Shown here: one piece after another, positions 35,580 to 44,000 of the stretch
Position numbering within the stretch: the stretch's first letter is position 1
Layout: each line of letters begins with the position of its first letter
DNA from: Catellatospora bangladeshensis
GTDB taxonomy: Bacteria > Actinomycetota > Actinomycetes > Mycobacteriales > Micromonosporaceae
Length of the DNA: 64,000 nucleotides
Assembly: GCF_016862575.1 (NCBI RefSeq)
Contig: NZ_BONF01000009.1
Location: forward strand, 310,001-374,000
Direction of reading: 5' to 3'
The notes under the pieces: model-generated
Told to the model about the DNA's origin: nothing
Seen by the model: the letters and a program-made list of their open reading frames with translations, nothing else
Database searches by the model: none
Made by a program: the position numbers and the translations under genes

Positions 35580-37481
35580 TCAGGTCGTGGGCAGCCAGAC
35601 CCGCATCGTGGACGGGCCGCCGCGCGCCCAGCGGTGGTATGGCACCAGCGGCACGTCCAGCGGGGTGCGCCGGCCCACCGGGCCCGCGTCCGTGTACGGC
35701 CAGGGCTCGTCGGGCAGCTCCTCGGTGAGCCCGCGCACGGTCACGCCGCCGTCGGCGGCCGGATCGGTGCCCGCGTCCACGCGCAGGCTGTCCAGGTCGA
35801 GCGCCGCGCCCTCGGACTCCGCGCACAGCACCAGCGGCCCCTGCTCCACGGCCACGCAGCCGCGGACCGCGTCGATGCGCGGGTCGGGCCGGGTGAACCG
35901 GGGACGCATCGGCAGCGCCAGCACGACCCGGTCGCCGACGGCGAAGTCGCGCCGGATCACCGCGCGCTCCCCCGCCACAGCCTGGGGCTCGCCGTTGACG
36001 GTGACGGTCGCGCCCGCCGCCCACACCGGCAGCCGCAACGCCAGGGTCCACGGGCCGGGCTCGGCCGCGGTGACCTCGAAGCCGACCGTGCCGTCGTCCG
36101 GGTAGCCGGTGCGCATACGCAGCCCGACCTTCCGGCCGTCGGCCAGGGTGGTGTCAATGTCGGCGTCGGCGAACTGGTGCACCCGCAGCCCGTCCGCGTC
36201 GACCGAGGCCACGTACGTGGACAGGCTGGCCAGCGTGCGGGCCGTGTTGGCCAGGCAGCAGGACACCTCGAACCACGGCGCGCGCGGCCCGCCGCCGAAG
36301 CCGAGCTGCTCGACGTCGTCGGGCAGCACCGCGGTCAGCGAGCGCTGGTGCAGGGTGTGGGCGTAGAAGAAGGAGCGGCCGTCGTCGCCGATCGCCGTGG
36401 CCAGCACGTTGAACAGGATGCGCTCGATGACGTCGGCGTAGCGCTCGCGGCCGGTCGCCAGCATCAGCCGCCAGGCCACCATGATCGCGGCGATGCCCGC
36501 GCAGGTCTCCGAGTACGCCCGGTCGGCCGGGAGGACGAAGTCGTCGCCGAACGCCTCGTCCTGGTGGCGCGAGCCCATGCCGCCGGTCAGGTAGGTGCGC
36601 CGGGCCAGGGTCCGGTCGAACTGGGCGGCCACGATCTCCAGCAGCTCGTCGTCGCCGGTCTCCACGGCCAGGTCCACCACGCCCGCGGCGAGATAGAGGG
36701 CGCGCACCGCGTGCCCGCGCAGCACCTTCGCCTCGCGGACCGGGATGTCGTCGCTGAAGTAGCTCCAGCCGAACTCGTGCGCCGGCAGGGTGCGCCGGCC
36801 GCGCCGGGCCACGAACAGCGCCGCCTGGTCAAGGTAGCGCTGCTCCCCCGTCACCCGGAACAGCTCGACGAGGCCCGGCTCGATCTCCGGATGCCCGCAG
36901 ACCGCGTCCCGGCCGCCCGGCCCGAACTCCTCGCACACGTGGTCGGCCGCGCGCCGGGCCACCGCGAGCAGGTCGTCGCTGCCGCCGGCCCGCGCCCGCG
37001 CCACCGCCGCCTGCAGCATGTGCCCGGTGCAGTAGAGCTCGTGCCCCCAGGCCAGGTCGCCGTAGCGGGGCCGCTGCCCGGGACGCCCGAACGCGGTGTG
37101 CAGGTAGCCGTCCTCGGCCTGCGCCCCGGCGATCATCGCGATCAGCTCGGCGATCTCGCGCTCGCGGGCCGGGTCGGCCTGCCGCCCGGTCTCCCACGAC
37201 ATCGCCTCGACCAGCTTGTAGACCTCGGAGTCGGAGAACTCACGGCCGCGCCGCTCCGCGCTGCCCCGGCCCACTTCCGCGGTGAAGTTGCCGGTCCAGC
37301 CGAGCTTGTCCATCCACTCCCGACCGTGGTCGAGCGTGGCGCGACTGTTGGTCTGCTGCCGCTGCGCCCAGAAGCCCCCCGTGATCCGGACCTCGCTCAG
37401 GCCCAGCGGTCGCAGGACTCCTCGCGACGGCACCACGGGCCGACCTCCGGTGAGGTCGGCGGTCCGCGCCGTCACCGTCAT
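35580..37481 (-). CDS. GH127 beta-L-arabinofuranosidase
   Basis: A 633-residue intracellular enzyme of family GH127 (formerly DUF1680), which removes beta-L-arabinofuranose from arabino-oligosaccharides. The Zn/thiolate active site is visible: SETC (Glu and first Cys, about residues 325-327) and SCCLAN (adjacent Cys pair, about 407-408), matching Glu338, Cys340, Cys417 and Cys418 of Bifidobacterium HypBA1. An (alpha/alpha)6 core comes first and beta-domains fill the last 200 residues. No signal peptide, so it acts on imported sugar. A strong ribosome-binding site (GGAGGCGGAG) supports the start at 37481; the frame is open further upstream. First gene of the operon. Confidence 0.9.
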   Translation of the reverse strand: MTVTARTADLTGGRPVVPSRGVLRPLGLSEVRITGGFWAQRQQTNSRATLDHGREWMDKLGWTGNFTAEVGRGSAERRGREFSDSEVYKLVEAMSWETGRQADPAREREIAELIAMIAGAQAEDGYLHTAFGRPGQRPRYGDLAWGHELYCTGHMLQAAVARARAGGSDDLLAVARRAADHVCEEFGPGGRDAVCGHPEIEPGLVELFRVTGEQRYLDQAALFVARRGRRTLPAHEFGWSYFSDDIPVREAKVLRGHAVRALYLAAGVVDLAVETGDDELLEIVAAQFDRTLARRTYLTGGMGSRHQDEAFGDDFVLPADRAYSETCAGIAAIMVAWRLMLATGRERYADVIERILFNVLATAIGDDGRSFFYAHTLHQRSLTAVLPDDVEQLGFGGGPRAPWFEVSCCLANTARTLASLSTYVASVDADGLRVHQFADADIDTTLADGRKVGLRMRTGYPDDGTVGFEVTAAEPGPWTLALRLPVWAAGATVTVNGEPQAVAGERAVIRRDFAVGDRVVLALPMRPRFTRPDPRIDAVRGCVAVEQGPLVLCAESEGAALDLDSLRVDAGTDPAADGGVTVRGLTEELPDEPWPYTDAGPVGRRTPLDVPLVPYHRWARGGPSTMRVWLPTT

Positions 37482-37542
37482 CTCCGCCTCCAACGTAAAT
37501 CTCGTGACCGCGGTCACTTCGACGTTGGGAGCCACTGTGGAC

Positions 37543-37560
37543 GCCGAAAACCTTTTCGGC
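37543..37560. promoter_or_regulatory. Palindromic operator GCCGAAAA-CC-TTTTCGGC
   Basis: A perfect 8-bp inverted repeat with a 2-bp centre. Its CGAAAA/TTTTCG core resembles the CGAAA-TTTCG-type elements described upstream of Streptomyces hemicellulase genes. Likely bound by a LacI-type dimer. Confidence 0.65.
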
Positions 37561-37570
37561 AAGATGGCCG

Positions 37571-37592
37571 CTCGATTACATCTCGATAACAT
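37571..37592. repeat. Tandem 11-bp repeat CTCGATWACAT
   Basis: Two adjacent copies, CTCGATTACAT (37571-37581) and CTCGATAACAT (37582-37592), one mismatch apart and in phase with the DNA helix. They may form a second regulator site in the divergent promoter. Confidence 0.55.
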
Positions 37593-37667
37593 GGAGACCC
37601 ACTAGCCCGGGTTGACGCTGGGGCGTACAGTCCGACACGTTGTCGAAATTCGAGCGAAAGGCTTTCC

Positions 37668-38696
37668 GTGGGTAGGCGGCGATCGACGTCGGTGACCCTC
37701 ACCGACGTGGCCCGGCTGGCCGGCGTGTCCGTGGCCACCGCGTCCAAGGCGCTCAACGCGCGCGGCGAGGTCGCGCCGGACACCAGGCTGCGGGTGCTGC
37801 AGGCCGCCAACCAGCTCAGCTTCCAGCCCAACGTGCTGGCCCGCGGGCTGATCTCCGGGCGCACCCGCACCATCGGGCTGCTCACCGACGAGCTGGGCGG
37901 GCGCTTCTCCATCCCGATCCTGCTCGGCGCCGAAAACGCTCTCGGCAACGAGCAGATGTCGGTGCTGCTGTGCGACGCCCGCGGCGACGCCATCCGCCGC
38001 CAGCACTACATCCGCACCCTGCTGGCCCGCCAGGTGGACGGGTTCATCATCCTCGGCGACAGCAACGACCTGCGGCCCTCGCTGAGCCGCGACATCCCGG
38101 TGCCGGTGGTGTACGTGTACGGCCAGTCCACCGACCCGGGCGACCTGTCCGTGCTCGCCGACGACGAGGGCGGCGCCCGGCTGGCCATGGAGCACCTGGT
38201 CGGCCTGCGGCGGCGCCACATCGCCCACATCACCGGCCCGCAGAGCTACCGCGCCGCTCGCGACCGGGTCACCGGCCTGCAGGCGGTGCTCGCCGAGGCG
38301 GGCCTGTCGCTCGTCGGCGGCGAGCCGCTGTACGGCGAGTGGTCGCAGCGCTGGGGCCGGCACGCGGCCCGGATGCTGATCACCGCGCACCCCGAGATCG
38401 ACGCGATCTTCTGCGGCAACGACCAGATCGCCGCTGGTGCGGCACAGGCGCTGCAGGAGCACGGCTGCCGGATCCCCGACGACGTGGCCGTGATCGGCTA
38501 CGACAACTGGGAGGAGATGGCCGCCGACTGCCGCCCGCCGCTGACCACCGTCGACCTCAACCTGGAGCAGCTCGGCGCGACCGCCGTCATGCACCTGTTC
38601 TCCGCGCTGGACGGCACCCCCAGCTCCGGCGTCATCCGCCAGCCCTGCCGACTGGTCGTCCGCGAATCGACCGGCCCCCTCCCCCAGCAGGCATGA
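37668..38696 (+). CDS. LacI-family regulator of the arabinoside operon
   Basis: A 342-residue LacI/GalR protein: HTH (VTLTDVARLAGVSVATASKAL) at residues 9-28, hinge helix (FQPNVLARGL) and an effector domain ending in VIGYDNWEEMAADCRPPLTTVDLNL. It is divergent from the GH127 operon, so it most likely represses that operon until an arabinose-containing inducer binds. The start is a GTG preceded by AAAGG; no other start fits the HTH. It differs clearly from the LacI protein at 12322 in the recognition helix (SVATASKA versus SRSVASRA), so they should bind different operators. Confidence 0.9.
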   Translation: MGRRRSTSVTLTDVARLAGVSVATASKALNARGEVAPDTRLRVLQAANQLSFQPNVLARGLISGRTRTIGLLTDELGGRFSIPILLGAENALGNEQMSVLLCDARGDAIRRQHYIRTLLARQVDGFIILGDSNDLRPSLSRDIPVPVVYVYGQSTDPGDLSVLADDEGGARLAMEHLVGLRRRHIAHITGPQSYRAARDRVTGLQAVLAEAGLSLVGGEPLYGEWSQRWGRHAARMLITAHPEIDAIFCGNDQIAAGAAQALQEHGCRIPDDVAVIGYDNWEEMAADCRPPLTTVDLNLEQLGATAVMHLFSALDGTPSSGVIRQPCRLVVRESTGPLPQQA

Positions 38697-38700
38697 TCGG

Positions 38701-38723
38701 CGCTTGACCTCAAGCGGGCTTGA
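38701..38723. promoter_or_regulatory. Overlapping inverted repeats before the questin-oxidase-like gene
   Basis: CGCTTGA-CC-TCAAGCG (38701-38716) is a perfect 7-bp inverted repeat, and TCAAG-CGGG-CTTGA (38710-38723) overlaps it. The pattern resembles MerR-type operators built on CTCAAG; no MerR gene is nearby. Confidence 0.5.
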
Positions 38724-38741
38724 TGTCGCAAGCTGCTGAGC

Positions 38742-39788
38742 ATGGAGAACGGGGTTCTTGACGAGGTCTACGAGCGGCTGCGCGACACCGGGCCGGAGCG
38801 TGACGGCTGGCTGTCCAACCACGCGCCGATGGCGGCCGAGGCGCTGGTGCGGCACGGCCACGGCGGGCAGGTGCACGCCTGGCTCGACGGGTACGCCGAC
38901 CGGCTGTCCGAGCGGCCGCGCGGCATCCAGCGCATCTCCGCCGGGGAATGGCGCGAGCCGCTGGGCGACCCGGTCCGCTCCGGTGACTGGCTCACCTTCT
39001 TCCAGCGGCAGCTGGGCGAGCGCCCCTGGCGCGAGGTGCTGATCGAGTGGTGGCCGCGCCTGCTGCCCGGGGTGGCGGCCGGGGCGACCCACGGCCTCAT
39101 CCGGGTCGGGCACGCCGTGCGCGCCCTGCTCGACGGTGAACCCACCGGCACGGTCTCCCCGGCCCGGGTGGCCGAGCTGGCGGCGGGCCTCGGCTACTGG
39201 GCGGCTCGCTGGCAGCCGCTGGCTCCGGCGGGCAAGGGCCCCTACCGGGCGGGCGATCCACGGGCGGCACTGGACGCGGTGCCGCGGGTGCCGCACCAGC
39301 GATCCGGCATCCGTACCCGGCTGGCGCAGCTCGCCGACCTGCCCGGCTGGGCGGAGTCGGCCGGGGCGGTCCCCGGCGACGAGGCGGCTGGGGTGCCGTC
39401 CCGGCTGGACTCGATCGTCGAGGCGGCCGTGCTGCGCTACGGCACGCACGGGCACGGCAATCCGGTGATGCTGGTGCACGCTGCCACCGCGCCGAACGCG
39501 ATCGCCCGTGTCCTGCCCGTGCTGCCCGCCGCGCTGTGGGAGCCGAGCCTCCAGGCCGCCTGGGCCGCCACCGCAGCGGTGACCAGCGCGTACTCGCCCG
39601 CGGCGGCACGGCCGATGCCCGGCCCCGGCGCGGCCGACGCCGCCGGCCTCATGGCTCGCGGCCTGCACGACCAGGACTCGCACGGCATCAAGTTCATCGA
39701 CACGGCTCTTGACGTACACCGGCGCACCGGTGACCAGGCGGTGCTCGACGTGGCGGCGTACGCCAATGATCTGATCGTGCGGGGCTAG
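38742..39788 (+). CDS. Questin oxidase-like protein
   Basis: A 348-residue helical protein matching the general pattern of the questin oxidase-like (DUF4243) family: LSNHAPMAAEALVRHG at residues 24-39, ATHGLIRVGHAVRAL near 110, and HGHGNPVMLVHAATAPNAI near 240. In fungi the founding enzyme opens an anthraquinone ring; the bacterial members are uncharacterised. It begins 45 bases after the LacI gene but has inverted repeats of its own upstream. CAAGCT 7 bases before the ATG could be a -10 box. Its place just left of the SARP gene may be chance. Confidence 0.75.
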   Translation: MENGVLDEVYERLRDTGPERDGWLSNHAPMAAEALVRHGHGGQVHAWLDGYADRLSERPRGIQRISAGEWREPLGDPVRSGDWLTFFQRQLGERPWREVLIEWWPRLLPGVAAGATHGLIRVGHAVRALLDGEPTGTVSPARVAELAAGLGYWAARWQPLAPAGKGPYRAGDPRAALDAVPRVPHQRSGIRTRLAQLADLPGWAESAGAVPGDEAAGVPSRLDSIVEAAVLRYGTHGHGNPVMLVHAATAPNAIARVLPVLPAALWEPSLQAAWAATAAVTSAYSPAAARPMPGPGAADAAGLMARGLHDQDSHGIKFIDTALDVHRRTGDQAVLDVAAYANDLIVRG

Positions 39789-40007
39789 GCCGCGCTTCCG
39801 ACCGGCCCGAGCAGGCCGGCGAAATGAGCCGGGCAGTGCGACGACATAACAGGCCCGCACCGCCGTTCCCGCAGGCCGAAACACTTTCAGGTCAGGAAAG
39901 AAAGTTGCCTGTGGGAATACATTGCGGCACTCTCTCCAAACAGGACACAATTTCAGAGCGCGCACCGCTATGGAGACCGATCACATTCCGCGGCCGGGAC
40001 GGGTGTC
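39789..40007 (+). promoter_or_regulatory. Upstream region of the SARP gene
   Basis: 219 bases, with the part from 39880 to 39960 clearly AT-richer than its surroundings (for example AATACATT), as expected for a regulated promoter. No SARP-type heptamer series was seen here, so autoregulation is not supported. GGGACGGGTGTC precedes the ATG. Confidence 0.5.
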
Positions 40008-40745
40008 ATGGAGTTTCAGGTGCTGGGCCCGGTGCAGGCGTCGGTCGGGAATCGGCGGATCGAACTCGGCGACCGCAAGCAGCGGCTGGTCCTCGCCGTC
40101 CTGCTGCTGGAGCCCAATCAGCTCGTCCCGCTCGCGCGCCTGGTGGATCTCCTGTGGCGGGAGAGCCCGCCGACGACCGCCCGGCGCGTCGTCCAGTCGC
40201 ACGTCAGCCGGCTGCGCTCCGCGCTGGCCGCCGCGAGCGGTGACGTCACGATGGTCCGCCGGGGCATGGGCTACGCGGTCGAATGCGACCCGGAGCGGAT
40301 CGACGCGTATCGGTTCCGGTCGCTGCTCGACCAGGCCCGCAACAGCGACGACGCGCGCGACAGGGTGCGTCTGCTGCGTCAGGCGCTGGGGCTGTGGCGC
40401 GGGCCTGCCCTGGCCGACGCCGCCACCCACGAAGTACGTGACGAGCTGTGCCGGGGCTTGGACGAGGCGAGGATGGCCGCCGTCGAGGAGCGCTTCGACG
40501 CGGAGCTGGAGCTCGGCCGCGACAGCCAGCTCGTCGACGAGCTGACCGACCTCGCGGCGCGTTACCCCCACCGGCAGAAGCTCACCTTCCACCTGATGCT
40601 CGCGCTGTACCGGGCCGGCCGGTCCGGTGAGGCCCTGCGCGTGTACGCCTCCACCCACCGCCGGCTGGACGCCGAACTCGGGCTGCAGCCGAGCGCCGGG
40701 CTCCGGCAGCTGCAGATCGCCATCCTGCGCGGAGATCCCGCCTGA
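40008..40745 (+). CDS. SARP-family pathway regulator
   Basis: A 245-residue Streptomyces-antibiotic-regulatory-protein-type activator. Residues 1-90 form an OmpR-like winged helix (LEPNQLVPLARLVDLLW, then ARRVVQSHVSRLRSAL, then RRGMGYAVEC); residues 95-245 are a bacterial transcriptional activation domain made of helical repeats, ending LGLQPSAGLRQLQIAIL. Small SARPs of this length usually control one biosynthetic cluster. Three 11-bp-spaced heptamers in the divergent promoter at 55.16-55.19 kb are the likely binding site. It is convergent with the last gene of the minus-strand operon, 10 bases away. Confidence 0.92.
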   Translation: MEFQVLGPVQASVGNRRIELGDRKQRLVLAVLLLEPNQLVPLARLVDLLWRESPPTTARRVVQSHVSRLRSALAAASGDVTMVRRGMGYAVECDPERIDAYRFRSLLDQARNSDDARDRVRLLRQALGLWRGPALADAATHEVRDELCRGLDEARMAAVEERFDAELELGRDSQLVDELTDLAARYPHRQKLTFHLMLALYRAGRSGEALRVYASTHRRLDAELGLQPSAGLRQLQIAILRGDPA

Positions 40746-40765
40746 GCCCGGCGCCTCAGCCGGGC
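40746..40765. terminator. Hairpin between SARP and methyltransferase genes
   Basis: GCCCGGC-GCCTCA-GCCGGGC forms a perfect 7-bp stem. It starts next to the SARP stop codon, and its loop contains the stop codon of the methyltransferase, so it probably ends both transcripts. Confidence 0.6.
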
Positions 40766-41571
40766 AGCGTGCCCACGACGAACCCGCCGGATCCTTGACT
40801 CCGCCCATAACCGGCCGCGAGTTCCGCCGCGTCGTGTGTGGTGATCTGCCAGCCGTGCCGCGCGAGCCCGCCCGGGGCGTCGTCCAGCCCGCCCTTCCAC
40901 AGCGCGGTGTACTGCGCGATGACGGGCAGCCCGGCGGGCCGCGGCACCTGTCCCCCGGCCTCGAACGACGCCCGGCTGCCGGGCGCGGAGTGCTCGTGCA
41001 GCACCGCCAGCAGGTGCGCCGCCTCCGCGGCCGACAGGTAGATCAGCAGACCTTCGAGCAGCCAGGCGGTCGGCTCGGCCGGTCGCATACCCGCCGCCAG
41101 CAGCGGGATCGCCCAATCGCCGCGCAGGTCCGCCGCGACGGCCGCGTGGCCGCACTGGGTGGCCGCACCCCGCCGCCGCAGGACGTCGCGTTTGAAGTCG
41201 AGGACGTCGGCGGTGTCCACCTCGAACAGCCGCACGCCGGCCGGCCACGCGAGCCGGTAGGCCCGCGTGTCCAGCCCGGCTCCGAGCACCACGACCTGCC
41301 GTACCCCGGCCATGGCCGCCGCGAGCAGGTAGTCGTCGAAGAACCGGGTCCGCACGACAGCCTGGTTCCAGAAACCGGCCGCCCTGCCCGACACGCCGCC
41401 GACGAACGCGGCCGCGCCCTGGCTCTCCCGGCCGAACACATCCCGGGCCGCGGCCAGGAACGCGGCCGCGTAGGGGTCGTCGAAGAGGCGGTCCCGGCGG
41501 CGGCTCTCCATCGCCCGGACCATCGCCGCGCCGAGCGCGGTCCGGCCGACCCCCTCGGGAACGGCGCTCAC
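40756..41571 (-). CDS. SAM-dependent O-methyltransferase (LCMT/Ppm1-like)
   Basis: A 271-residue methyltransferase of the leucine carboxyl methyltransferase-like family. It shows the family N-terminus (GRTALGAAMVRAMESRRRDRLFDDPYAA), the SAM loop VVVLGAGLDTRAYRL (about residues 90-104), FEVDTADVLDFKR and the later WLLEGLLIYL. Relatives methylate carboxylates or hydroxyls, so tailoring of the cluster product (perhaps a free carboxylate) is plausible. Two consecutive GTG codons are possible starts; the one at 41571 gives a GTGA overlap with the P450 stop. Last gene of the operon. Confidence 0.88.
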   Translation of the reverse strand: MSAVPEGVGRTALGAAMVRAMESRRRDRLFDDPYAAAFLAAARDVFGRESQGAAAFVGGVSGRAAGFWNQAVVRTRFFDDYLLAAAMAGVRQVVVLGAGLDTRAYRLAWPAGVRLFEVDTADVLDFKRDVLRRRGAATQCGHAAVAADLRGDWAIPLLAAGMRPAEPTAWLLEGLLIYLSAAEAAHLLAVLHEHSAPGSRASFEAGGQVPRPAGLPVIAQYTALWKGGLDDAPGGLARHGWQITTHDAAELAAGYGRSQGSGGFVVGTLPG

Positions 41572-42761
41572 CACGTGACCGGCAGCGCGACGAGCCCGCC
41601 GGTGATCTGGTCGTGGTGCGACCGCAGCTCGGCAACCTCGGCCGCCAGGCGCATCGCCGGGAAGCGCGGGATCAGCTGGGCGAACAGCGCCTGCATCTCC
41701 AGCCTGGCCAGCGGCGCGCCGGGGCAGTAGTGCCGGCCGTGCCCGAAGGTCAGGTGCGCGGCATCGGACCGGTCAATGTCGAACCGGTACGCGTCGGCGT
41801 ACACCGTCCGGTCGTGGTTGGCCGCGCCGGTGTCGAGCAGGACGAGTTCTCCGGGGCGGACTCGCGTGCCGGCGATGTCGAGTTCGGAGCGGGCGTAGGT
41901 GGGGATGCCGTTGCCGCCGCCGGTGTTCACGCCGACGTTGCCGACGCGCAGCGCCTCCTCGACGGCGGCGGTGAGCTTGTCCGGGTCGGCGGCGACCGCG
42001 TCCCGCTGGTCGGGGTTGGTGAGCAGGTGCAGCGCCATGTAGCCGATCGCGACGACCGTCGTGTGGTGGCCGGTGAACATCAGCGATGCGCCGATGTGGC
42101 CGATGACGTTGTCGTCGACCCCGAACGGGGCCTCCCGCAGGCGCATGAGCAGGCCGCCGGGTTCGGCCCGGCCGCGCGCCGCCAGCTTGCCGAGGTACGC
42201 CACGAGCGCGGCCAGGCCGGCCGCGGACCGCTGCTCGTCGCGGGCGTCCGCGATCGCCTCGGTGAACCTGCGGCACTTGGCCAGATCCTTCTCGGGCACG
42301 CCGAGCAGACGGCAGATGACCATCGTCGGCAGCGGGACCGCCACGAGGTCGACGAAGTCGGCGGGCGGCCCGGCCGCCTCCAGCTCGTCCAGCAGGCGGG
42401 TCACCAGCTCGTCGAGGGACCCGCGCAGCTCGCGCAGCCGGGCCGGGGAGACGATCGTGTGCAGCACCTCCCGGAACCAGGCCCGGTCGGCGTCCTCGGA
42501 CAGATAGTTCTCCCGTGGCCGCCCCCCGAACAGCGCCGAGGCGGTCAGGCGCGGGGCCCGGCTCGGCCGCGGATGGGCACGTGCCAGGCGGTCGCCCGAG
42601 TACAGGGCCTTGACCTGCTCGTATCCGGTCACCAGCCAGGCCTCGTCGCCCGTCAGCGTGCGTACTCGATGAACAGGCCCCTGTTCCTGCAGCTCTTGCA
42701 GCACCGGGGCGGGTTCGAGCGGATGCTTCTGCTCGAACGGCATGGACGGCAGGTCGGTCAT
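41568..42761 (-). CDS. Cytochrome P450 with atypical I-helix
   Basis: A 397-residue soluble bacterial P450. The haem loop is FGHGRHYCPGAPLARLEM with the Cys ligand near residue 348, and the K-helix EALR motif is present. In the I-helix the usual acid-threonine pair (GHE/DTT) reads GHHTT, with His in place of the acid that normally helps oxygen activation. An N-terminal helix follows the usual MPFEQKHPLEPAP opening. It is 13 bases downstream of a GT-B-like gene, with GGAAGG as ribosome-binding site. It presumably oxidises or cross-links the pathway intermediate; redox partners are not in the window. Confidence 0.92.
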   Translation of the reverse strand: MTDLPSMPFEQKHPLEPAPVLQELQEQGPVHRVRTLTGDEAWLVTGYEQVKALYSGDRLARAHPRPSRAPRLTASALFGGRPRENYLSEDADRAWFREVLHTIVSPARLRELRGSLDELVTRLLDELEAAGPPADFVDLVAVPLPTMVICRLLGVPEKDLAKCRRFTEAIADARDEQRSAAGLAALVAYLGKLAARGRAEPGGLLMRLREAPFGVDDNVIGHIGASLMFTGHHTTVVAIGYMALHLLTNPDQRDAVAADPDKLTAAVEEALRVGNVGVNTGGGNGIPTYARSELDIAGTRVRPGELVLLDTGAANHDRTVYADAYRFDIDRSDAAHLTFGHGRHYCPGAPLARLEMQALFAQLIPRFPAMRLAAEVAELRSHHDQITGGLVALPVTW

Positions 42762-42774
42762 GGCGTGGCCTTCC

Positions 42775-43995
42775 TCATCGACCGGAGAGTTTGGCGGCGT
42801 CCAGGGCGTCGCCGGGCGGCAGGAGGCGGCCGAGCTGCTCCAGCAGGAACGCCTGCCGCTCGCGCAGCCGGTCGCGCTCGGTCTCGTCGTCCAGCAGCTC
42901 GGTCATCGCCTGCAGCACCCGGCGCCGCTCGAACACCCCGACGCTGCGGAAGGTGTCCGGGTACGGGTTGCCGGACAGCACCGGGGTGAGGAACTCGTGC
43001 CAGCCCCACGGGTACACCCGGAACGGGTAGGCCATGACCAGCTCGGGCGCGGCCTCGGCCAGCCAGGCGGGTGCCGAGCCGCTGGCGATCAGCCGCCGGA
43101 TGTCAAGGATCTTGTGGTTCTGCAGCACGAGGCTCGGCACACCGGCGAGCACCGCCTGGGTGAGCGTCACCGACACCGCGTTGGCGCTGACATAGAGGTC
43201 CGCGGCGGTCAGCTGGGCGTGGAACTCCACCGGCGTCAGCGTCGGCACCTGCCGGTACTCGATCTGCGGGGCGACGGGGAACTCCCACGGGTGCGGGCCG
43301 ACGTGGACCACCCGCAGCGGCCGGCCGAGCGCGGCCAGATGGCTGTGGATGATGTTCGGCATCGACCGCATCAGCTGCCCCATGCTGGGCGAGCGGACCA
43401 CGTTGACGTACTCCCAGCGGGAGTTGGTGAGGAACACCGTCGGCGTCCCCGACCGGCGGGGCGAGCGCATCGGCGCCGTCCCGCCGCACACCATCGGGGT
43501 CACGATGACGCCGGGTTCGGCGGGTGCGGGACGGTTCAGCGGGCTGTTGCGGATCAGCAGGTCGCAGCTGTCGAGCAGGCGCGGGAAGTGGGTGCGGTGC
43601 CCGCCGTAGAAGTCGACGACGTACTGCGCGGCCGGGTAGTCGTACTGGTCGAAGCTGGCCAGGGCGACGTCGTAGCGGTCGCGCAGCAGGCTCATGCTCA
43701 GCCCCGACCACGCCGTCGAGTAGTCCAGCGTGAAGCAGTCCGCCGCGACGAGCATGTCCGGGCGGAAGTCCGCCACGAGCGTGTCGAACGCGGCCCGGTT
43801 CCGGGCCGGGTCCTGGCTGGTCAGCGGGTGCACGTCGAGCCCGAGCCCGCGCACGTAGGGCGCGACCGCGGCCATGGTCACGAACAGGACCTTGAACCGG
43901 TCCGGTGGCAGCTGGCGGGCGAAGTCGGCGGCGATGCTCACGTCGCCGTTGGACAGGTGGCCGAGCCCGAGGAACAGCAGGCGCCGCGGGTTCAT
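42775..43995 (-). CDS. GT-B-like glycosyltransferase, paralogue A
   Basis: A 406-residue protein with the two-Rossmann layout of GT-B enzymes: MNPRRLLFLGLGHLSNGDVS at the N-terminus, a link near NSRWEYVN, and a C-terminal lobe with HVGPHPWEFP and SANAVSVTLTQAVLAGVPSLVL, which is like the donor-binding loop of MurG-type enzymes. It is closely related to the protein at 47006-48208 and more distantly to that at 48205-49452. I cannot give a CAZy family, and a non-glycosyl function is possible. It follows the small helical protein gene by 5 bases. Confidence 0.65.
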   Translation of the reverse strand: MNPRRLLFLGLGHLSNGDVSIAADFARQLPPDRFKVLFVTMAAVAPYVRGLGLDVHPLTSQDPARNRAAFDTLVADFRPDMLVAADCFTLDYSTAWSGLSMSLLRDRYDVALASFDQYDYPAAQYVVDFYGGHRTHFPRLLDSCDLLIRNSPLNRPAPAEPGVIVTPMVCGGTAPMRSPRRSGTPTVFLTNSRWEYVNVVRSPSMGQLMRSMPNIIHSHLAALGRPLRVVHVGPHPWEFPVAPQIEYRQVPTLTPVEFHAQLTAADLYVSANAVSVTLTQAVLAGVPSLVLQNHKILDIRRLIASGSAPAWLAEAAPELVMAYPFRVYPWGWHEFLTPVLSGNPYPDTFRSVGVFERRRVLQAMTELLDDETERDRLRERQAFLLEQLGRLLPPGDALDAAKLSGR

Positions 43996-44000
43996 CGCGC

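Larger units (their letters stand above)
37482..37667. promoter_or_regulatory. Divergent promoter region of the arabinoside operon and its LacI regulator
   Basis: 186 bases between divergent genes, lower in GC than the flanks, with a palindrome at 37543-37560 and a tandem repeat at 37571-37592. AAAGG about 9 bases before the GTG at 37668 serves the regulator gene. Confidence 0.65.
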
